The position numbers and the translations under genes were made by a program. 64,000 bases of DNA from Margaritifera margaritifera. Its lineage: Eukaryota > Mollusca > Bivalvia > Unionida > Margaritiferidae. The notes below the pieces were generated by a model. That model did not search any database. It had not been told where the DNA came from and worked only from the letters and a program-made list of their open reading frames with translations. The stretch's first letter is position 1. Each line of letters opens with the position of its first letter. Of the stretch, positions 56,930 to 64,000 are shown in pieces. The stretch spans positions 62,001 through 126,000 of the forward strand of contig JAQPZY010000602.1 in NCBI GenBank assembly GCA_029931535.1, written 5' to 3'.

Positions 56930-57760
56930 TAGTTTCATGTTTCACAAAGAATGGAATTTTGGTCATCCAAAGTAATTAGTCGAGATAATGTTGATTGAAA
57001 GTTCTTTTTGTAATCATGCATTGTTTCAGTTACACTGAAACAGGCGGAACTTGTTTGTTCTTGTTTGTTCTTGAGCTCTATAAAATTCGTGGAAGTAAAA
57101 TCGAAATTAAGGTTTTTGTTGTTTGACAAGTGAAAGCCTCTAATGGGTCGTTTTGCAAACAAAACTTAAAGGTGTCTTTAGTGAAAACTATGACATGAAT
57201 TATGCTATCTTGATTGCCAAAAGTTATTTCATTTCTTTGTATGCTCTTGTCGTTCCCGCACAAATACTGACAGATCCAGCATCATCAAATTATAGTTTAG
57301 AAAGCAATTGTCAGGTCACTCGGACGATCACAGTGTTAAGAAGAATTAGAAAAACACCAAAATGTGTGCATCAATCATATGCCACTTATACAAACTGTCT
57401 CAATACAAAGGTGATAATCATTCACTGAATGTAATTGTGATGTAAACATTTAAAAATAAACACACATTCGCCTTCCAAAATGAAAGCTAAAGAACAACAA
57501 ATTATCTGGGTAATTAACTATCATACCTATACATTTTTCAGTCAAGACTCTGTTAAATGTAGTTTCATGTTTCACAAGGAATGGATGTTTGGTCATCTAA
57601 TGTAATTGGTCGAGATAATGTCGATTGAAAGAACTTTGTGTAATCATGCATAGTTTCAGTTTCATTGAAACAGGCGGAACTTGTTTGTTCTTGTTCTTTT
57701 TTAGCTATATCATATTCGTGGAAGTAAATTCAAAATTAAGCGATTTTTGTTTTTTGACAA
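56930..57760. repeat. Local direct repeat at the edge of block copy 3
   Basis: About 200 bases at 56930-57130 (GTTTCACAAAGAATGGAATT ... GAAACAGGCGGAACTTGTTT) recur at 57562-57760. The left arm (16060-16260) has the sequence once. The extra piece therefore arose in this copy, flanking the 77-aa ORF. Confidence 0.85.
57195..57428 (+). CDS. Small ORF, 77 aa, second copy
   Basis: Same length, start and stop as the copy at 16390-16623. It begins MNYAILIAKSYFISLYALVV with PAQ after it, a plausible signal peptide and cleavage site. The mature part has three cysteines (39, 57, 68), two of them lost in the other copy, and the basic VLRRIRKTPK. A small secreted disulphide-containing protein or an exon of one is possible; no family was recognised. 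The frame stays open through 11 replacements and no frameshift, which is unusual in this otherwise indel-rich duplicate. Confidence 0.38.
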   Translation: MNYAILIAKSYFISLYALVVPAQILTDPASSNYSLESNCQVTRTITVLRRIRKTPKCVHQSYATYTNCLNTKVIIIH

Positions 57761-58368
57761 GTGAAAGAAAAAAAAAGTTTTCTACCTATTTCCTTATTGC
57801 CTACCTTTAAATGCGGACAGTTTTACATAAATACTGACAAAAATAAGAATCTTTTGCAAAATCTGAATCTAGACATGCAAAGTTTCAACACATTATATAC
57901 ATGTTATACATAGGTCAGTCAAATAGATAAATAACAGATAAAGAGATAAAAAGAAAGAAATCCTCAATAGAAGGACAAGAAACATATTTTGTTTCTTTCG
58001 AACTTTTTGGGACTCTGGCGCCAATCAAAGCCTAATTCGTTGATTATTCTGGTGTTTTTAACTTATTTTGTTGCCATTGCTTGTATCGTCTCTTGGAAAT
58101 TTATTTTCCCACCCGATAGTCCGATCTTCTTTGAACCTTGTTTCCGTGTGTGTGTCATTATAGTTTTTTCTATTTTTGTATGTGCCTTTATAGCGCTATT
58201 GTGCTGATAGATTGCATCTATGTAAAGCCAGAAACGAAAATTAATGCACTGCTAAAGAGGGCATCCTATGAACAACAATTCATATTTATTGTTCTACGGT
58301 CTACATGTGTCACTCTTTGCGTGCGTGCGTGTGCCTCTATGCATATTCGTTACTGCCCCCTGAGGAAG

Positions 58369-58479
<111 letters not shown>

Positions 58480-58921
58480 CCGACTCTCCAACAGTTGGGT
58501 AAAATCTCGTAAAAAAAACAGATATTAAGTCACAAGTGCGAGATGATGCTTTATTCCAATAAGATTCATCTGAATTCAAATTCTGTGAATATCAAATTAC
58601 GCATTAATTATATAGATATGACAAAAATCAGAAATATGTTAATTTTGAACAAAAAATAAGAACAATTTATTTTTCCTGCAACCCAATGACTTCGATCTAA
58701 CATTAGTTGAAGATCTGTATGTTGGGCGAATTATTAATTTCGGCAGAAGACAGTTATTTCCACACAACTTAGGAAAGATGCTCAGCGTATAAAGCTGATG
58801 TATTCCAAGTAATAGATCACGTGGTTTCGCTATGGTAACATCCGCTCTGATATATAAGCAAGGCCACTTTAGGTACAATTATTGGTAAAATCTGTTCATT
58901 TTCTTGATATAGTACTTTCTT

Positions 58922-58950
58922 CCCCCCCCCCCTCTCTCTCTCTCTCTCTC
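58922..58950. repeat. (C)n-(CT)n microsatellite
   Basis: C11 then (TC)n; counterpart of the GA run at 15549-15569. Confidence 0.95.
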
Positions 58951-59093
58951 AGGAGCTTATCGATGGTCGATTCAACAAGTATCCATAAAGTCTGGTGCTA
59001 TATTTAGTCCTACAATGTTAGACGTGGACCATGATATTTATGACGGGGACGGGTCAACGTCTTACTGCCAGCACAAGCGGTGCTGTGTATCGT

Positions 59094-59119
59094 GTTCCCC
59101 TGTCGACTGACCGGGGAAC
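59094..59119. other. 26-bp GC-rich hairpin, second copy
   Basis: GTTCCCCTGTCGACTGACCG and onwards to GGGAAC; equals the left-arm hairpin with one stem mismatch. Confidence 0.8.
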
Positions 59120-60170
59120 TAGAAGCCAATTTTTCAAGAATATCTCACATACTTGGCAGCCCATATTGACACTGTTACAAATATTAAAGTCTAATTGCTT
59201 CAATCGAACTATACTTATACTGATGTCTTTTTCCGAATGAAATCAAATCCTGGCACAATGAAATGGATGCGTATTCAAGAGCCATTGACAAAAACATTTC
59301 GGTTGGTTGAAATGCGATGGTAGATGAGGAATGCCGAAGTCGGTTAAAATGGGGTAAGTTTCTTTAACGAAACGAATCCATCTCATCGCTTTTCGTCAAA
59401 ATTAGTGTACATTTCTTGCTGACCAGTCACCTTGCATATTTAAATTTCTTTGATTATCATCTAACAACTAATAGTGTAGTTGTACCTCAATTGCGGGAAT
59501 GAAATAAACGAGACGATATTGGAACAAATGTTGAATAAAACAAATGAAGAATAGATCAGCTCAAATACTAAAATGTCAAGCATTTAAAAACGATTCTTAT
59601 AGCAAAATGAAAGAAAATGAATTGATCATGTATGCACTGTTGGAGAAAATGATAAAATGAAACCAATAAAAATTATAACAAATCAGAGGAAGAAAAAAAA
59701 ATCTTGTAAAGGGTCTAGAGCTTTTAAAAAGGAAAAAATCTAACATAGAAAATCATACAAGTTATTATAAAAGACATCAGCCGCAAATATGGCGCATCAC
59801 ATCATCTTTCTCATTTCCCCAGCAACAATGCAGACCCATATGTTTATTGTTATTCCCGCCAATGTTTATATAGATCTAGATAATTTGTATTGTATTATTC
59901 AATAGCAACATACAGTATGACCTTTTGGGTTATTGGTACTGATTTGAATAGTTTCGGAGATATGACTAAAGAACACGAACACACACACATACACAGTATT
60001 TCGCATACAAAAAAGAACACCTGCAAAAGTTGTGTATGTATGCAACTATTAATAATTTACATTTCGCGAATACTTCGTTTCGGAAACGTAATGCTCGACT
60101 TATTCGCGTTTACATAGATTCACAAAGATGGGGCAGACAATTTTGGCGACTTTACGCTCCAATGAATATA

Positions 60171-60425
60171 AGGTACCGACCATTTTATTATCGCAGGGAG
60201 GGGGATTTTCGTTCGAGCCGGGATTATATTTTCTTTTTCCTCACGAGAATTTTTTTTTTCTCAACTAATATAATGGTTATAAAAAGTTTTTTGTGCTATA
60301 AATCAGATCAAGAATGTTTTTGTCAAGCTATTTGAGAGCCGGATTTTGTTTCTTCAAAATAAATCCTAGCTCCCTCCCCCCACCCCACCCCCTCACGAAA
60401 ATTACGTGCTCGGTTGATCTTAAAA
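60171..60425. mobile_element. MITE-like element, copy in block 3
   Basis: Reverse complement counterpart of 14195-14451, with ends GGTACCGACCATTTTATT and (reverse strand) TAAGATCAACCGAGCACGTA. More diverged inverted arms and a C-rich run at 60373-60395. Confidence 0.7.
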
Positions 60426-60747
60426 GCTGTAAATGTAAAGTTTAACATTTCTAATCGTAATAAATAAGAAAATAACATATCGTGGAAAATATACACATCT
60501 CATCAATCGATAGAATGTAAACTGTCCATTTTTACAACAAGCAACTTATAACACGTACTCTCGGACAGCACAGCTAGTGGTGATCTTTTGAGGTATAGGC
60601 AACCAGAGAATCAGAATCCCCTGGCCATTGATTGGATAAAAGGAACCCTGGCATATGGCGGAACCATGGAGCTACTCTGTGCACCATATTGGTGTAAATC
60701 GAGTCAAGTTTGCATTTTTCCAGATAGAAAGTCTTTAGTCTCAAATG

Positions 60748-60751
<4 letters not shown>

Positions 60752-60837
<86 letters not shown>
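60752..60837. repeat. (TC)n microsatellite
   Basis: About 43 TC units; expanded relative to the imperfect GA run at 13812-13866. Confidence 0.97.
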
Positions 60838-60840
<3 letters not shown>

Positions 60841-61250
60841 GGTAGCATCCTGGCACTCATCATGACTGTTGTGACTTATAGCGGATGGCACTATTTATGA
60901 TTGGTAATACAACTTGTATGGTCTAAAGTCAAAGTCTGAGAACAAGTCCACGAGTCCAACGTAGATAAATCAGATTTTTCTTTGGACTCGGTTGACTAAA
61001 AGCTACTGACTCATAGTACTCATGTGGTTCTCTGTTTGGCTGATAAAGGAGTTTAACTGGTTGTAATTTAGTTTAAGGAATTGTTTTGTTATTTTTTTTT
61101 TCTTTATTTGTTGTAATGTTTTTAATAAGTATTCATACACGAAGACGTAAACTCACTTTAGTTAACTTATAGTCATCTTGACATGAACAGAAATTTATAA
61201 TAGGAATGTGTGTAAAAGTTTCATATTCCATCAGGCGATATTCTGTCTCG

Positions 61251-61321
61251 TTATCTCAATAGCAACATCCGTCCTGCCCTCGAGCTTCCGTAGTTTGTCA
61301 GATTAACGATACCGATTACTT
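61251..61321. other. Junction between inverted and direct blocks in copy 3
   Basis: 71 bases that replace about 2.1 kb present in copies 1 and 2. It contains CAGATTAA (61299-61306), identical to the target site of the foldback element, as would an empty site. Confidence 0.55.
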
Positions 61322-63007
61322 GCTGAATACAACTTATTCAAACAGGACACGAAACTGAAACCCTCAATATCTGGTTTGATATGATAATTTGTAGATCGGT
61401 ACAGGTCATGTAGTAATCGGAGATAAGTGTCTCCTCAAAATATGTATTTCTGAAAGCATAAGTCGAGGATGAAGCAAAAACTAATAACTTAAAATAAACG
61501 GTAACTAGGATGAACCAGTTCGAATTATTCCAAAGCCGCGCTTTCGATGAGCTCAGATATGGTTAAGATAAAAAGAAAATACAGTACAGCAAAACCAAAA
61601 TTGATATATAAATAAATGAATCATTTACTCAGAGTACAAACTACCAGGAGATGTTGATATTTTACATTTTACTCAGTATTTGCAAGATTACTTGAATTTG
61701 TCACTATCATTGATATGGAATTGCCAGCAACATAACTTTATTTGTATCTCCATCCCCAAGTTAATTTGGCAATCAATCTTTATTTCATCATTGCCTCCCT
61801 AGATTAATTTTAACAGCTTGCATCACGTGGATGTCCTAAATCAATTATGGGCAGTAACTCTGCAAATAATTTAAAATCGTGCTTAATCTAGCAATTTATC
61901 CAAAATCTTGTCAAATTGCAAATCACACAGTAAAATTTGGATGGAATTATTAAAAATATAATTGCTTAAATATTCACAATTCATTGATGTATTTTAAGTC
62001 GATGAAGGGCAATATCTTTGTTTAAAATTCGATCTGATTGGATATTCTGTAAATGAATTTTCATAATAAATTGTATTATTATAATCAAAGATGCTGCTGC
62101 CGGAGTATTTTATAAGTAAGCCCGTTATACATCGATCATGAGCCATTATATAAAACAACACGCTAATCATCAAAGTTATTTTCAACCATTTTAAGAAAAA
62201 ACGTGAAAGATAATTTTGATCAAATTTAAAACAAAATAAGTTTAAGCCTACAGCGTTTGAAAGTTGTTAGGTTGTAAGAAATTCGGGGATCAAAATACGT
62301 CAATGATTTAATCTACGATCTTGTAAAGATGAAACTTAAACGCATATCTGGTTGAAACAACATTAGAATCCGATTGCCTATTTGTACACAAATATGGGCC
62401 ATAACTCGCAATACATGATCGAAATTGATTGATTATTATCGAATTCATCAAAATCAATGATTGGTTCAAGCTTTACATCGATATGGGTGCAATCAACCGA
62501 AACAAAAATGTGATGAATGTTCAAATATTCACAAGAAATTTGGTTGTCGATATGATGCTGATGAAGTGCCATAATTATAGGAAATGTAAGGTCAGTATGC
62601 TCTTGAGTTCTTTCCTTGGACTGAAACAAATAGGGTATTTGATAAATACAACAAAATTAGGACGCTGGAGTTTTTCAGGTTTGTTCATGGACGGATGTAT
62701 GGACGAATATGCATAAGAAAGGAGGGAGTAATTTGCTAAAGCACGGACAAACGGGGGAAATTTAAAAAAATAAATAAAAAAAATATGCACTGATTATTTT
62801 AACACTCGCTCAACTAAGCGGTGGACGACAAAATGCAAAAGAGAACCAGGCACACGTAATGTACAGAAACAATTTCATTAGAAATGAAGATGAAATTGGT
62901 TTATTCAAGCTTGAAGCATATTTGGTTTACTTGACAATACTTGCATTCGAACAGTTCAGTTCAAAAAGAAAATATATATTTTCGATAAGAATATGATCTT
63001 TTTGACT

Positions 63008-63077
<70 letters not shown>

Positions 63078-64000
63078 GCCTGCTTGTATGTATGTATATG
63101 CGTCTTTCTGTCTTTATTGAACGTTACTATCTAAGTTTATACTTCATGTATACCTATATGACTTTCCTAGATCTGTGTTAAACTGTTGTAAGTATTTAGA
63201 TGTGTCCACTAGAACGATTGTCTTGTCGAGAGGTGTGACTGTTTCCCAAATTGATCACTAATAATATAAAAAGATCTAATTTTACGAATATTTATAAAAA
63301 CACTTATGCTGAAATTTAGTACGAATACTTTTGTCTAAGTTAAATGCGTGCATAATGAAGATTTAATATTGATGTATTTATCAGAATCAGCTGTGACTAT
63401 ACTCAAAAGTGCCATGTCTTTTCGCAATGGTTGAAGCTAGTGCACTTCATTTGTTAATCGTATTGCCAGCCTCGATCTTGCCGACCACTCTCATTCAACA
63501 GGTTTGTCTTGGTTTGGTGACCTACATTTTTACAATATGATAAATGCAAAATGTCCAGTAGATACAATAAAGAATACGTTATTGCACCACTCTGTAAATA
63601 AATCGAAACGACACCATGTTTTCTCTACCTTTACTGTATTTTACCCGCTAGGCGGCGCTAAAAAAGATATATGTGCGATATTTGGACGTTTGAAAAGTGT
63701 ATATGTTTACAATAGTTTATATTTCTGCATATTTATAAGGAAGACACGCTTATTTAAAAACCAGTTTCAATCTATTTCTTTATGAGCAAGGTTAGACAAA
63801 GATAAAACCTATTTGCACCGACACTAATAAAAAAATGGGCATTCAACATAATAAACTTTTTTTACACTAGCCAGATGAAGCCCCTTCATCTTTGAAAGCA
63901 AAATTTTAGAACATTTGGGGCTTAACTATTGGACATAGAGTTGATTATGACTGTTCAGGCCCGTGGTATTGTTTCTCAAGAAAAAATTTGGGACTTATAA
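61322..64000. repeat. Direct duplicated block, second copy (runs off window)
   Basis: Matches 42411-44876 in the same orientation to the last bases of the window, so the duplication continues beyond it. Contains an ORF at 62378-62629 (minus) equivalent to 43296-43577 and a conserved GGCGGCGCTAA segment near 63652, also at 44541. Confidence 0.92.
63010..63075. repeat. (TA)n microsatellite
   Basis: About 32 TA units, absent at the matching position of the first copy (about 43950). Confidence 0.97.

Noticed and set aside
62429..62716. 95-codon plus-strand ORF in the direct duplicate
   Set aside because: Antisense to the doubtful minus ORF, and the frame is not kept in the other copy at 43.4 kb.

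Overview
This is a stretch of animal nuclear DNA: AT-rich, with no bacterial-style operons, long (TA)n, (GA)n and (CT)n microsatellites, and many decayed transposons. It contains Ty3, LINE, hAT, MITE, tRNA-derived SINE and Polinton/adintovirus-like DNA. That mixture fits a lophotrochozoan such as a mollusc, but the sequence alone does not prove the species. No intact multi-exon host gene was recognised.

Layout. 2.2-5.5 kb: a Ty3/gypsy retrotransposon on the minus strand, with gag knuckle, protease, RT, RNase H-region, integrase and GPY/F traces, broken by stops. It abuts a LINE fragment on the plus strand (5.6-6.3 kb). 10.25-10.6 kb: a 40-bp minisatellite. 11.2-16.6 kb: a block that recurs inverted in two pieces, at 40.3-42.4 kb and 57.2-61.3 kb. 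Both right-hand pieces are followed by a second block (42.4-44.9 and 61.3-64.0 kb) repeated in direct orientation. A foldback hAT-like element sits inside copies 1 and 2. 21.2-22.9 kb: a decayed hAT inserted in a ~190-bp repeat array. 26.4-26.9 kb: a minisatellite split by a SINE.

30.3-39.1 kb is the most interesting part: the remains of a Polinton/adintovirus-like element. It carries a protein-primed family B DNA polymerase (33.1-37.2 kb, minus). Downstream of it in the same direction lie a gene with a BIR (inhibitor-of-apoptosis) zinc domain, two overlapping tandem-duplicate genes, a C2HC-finger ORF and a small helical ORF. Upstream are a CCHC zinc-knuckle gene on the plus strand and a divergent pair of small genes. 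Each gene of that pair ends in a textbook histone-mRNA 3' stem-loop followed by a purine-rich element like the U7 snRNA target. This suggests replication-dependent, non-polyadenylated messages made in S phase by a virus-like element. Integrase, packaging ATPase, capsid and protease genes were not found, so the element is partial or rearranged.

46.7-47.7 kb: a second LINE RT remnant. 48.0-55.9 kb: decayed, mostly unrecognised coding DNA including a coiled-coil ORF with a phage tail-fibre-like motif, a 40-bp-TIR MITE, a fairly fresh hAT transposase C-terminus on the minus strand, and a fragment of a second, different protein-primed polymerase whose catalytic DTDS reads DTSS. 57-64 kb is the inverted/direct duplication described above, running off the window end.
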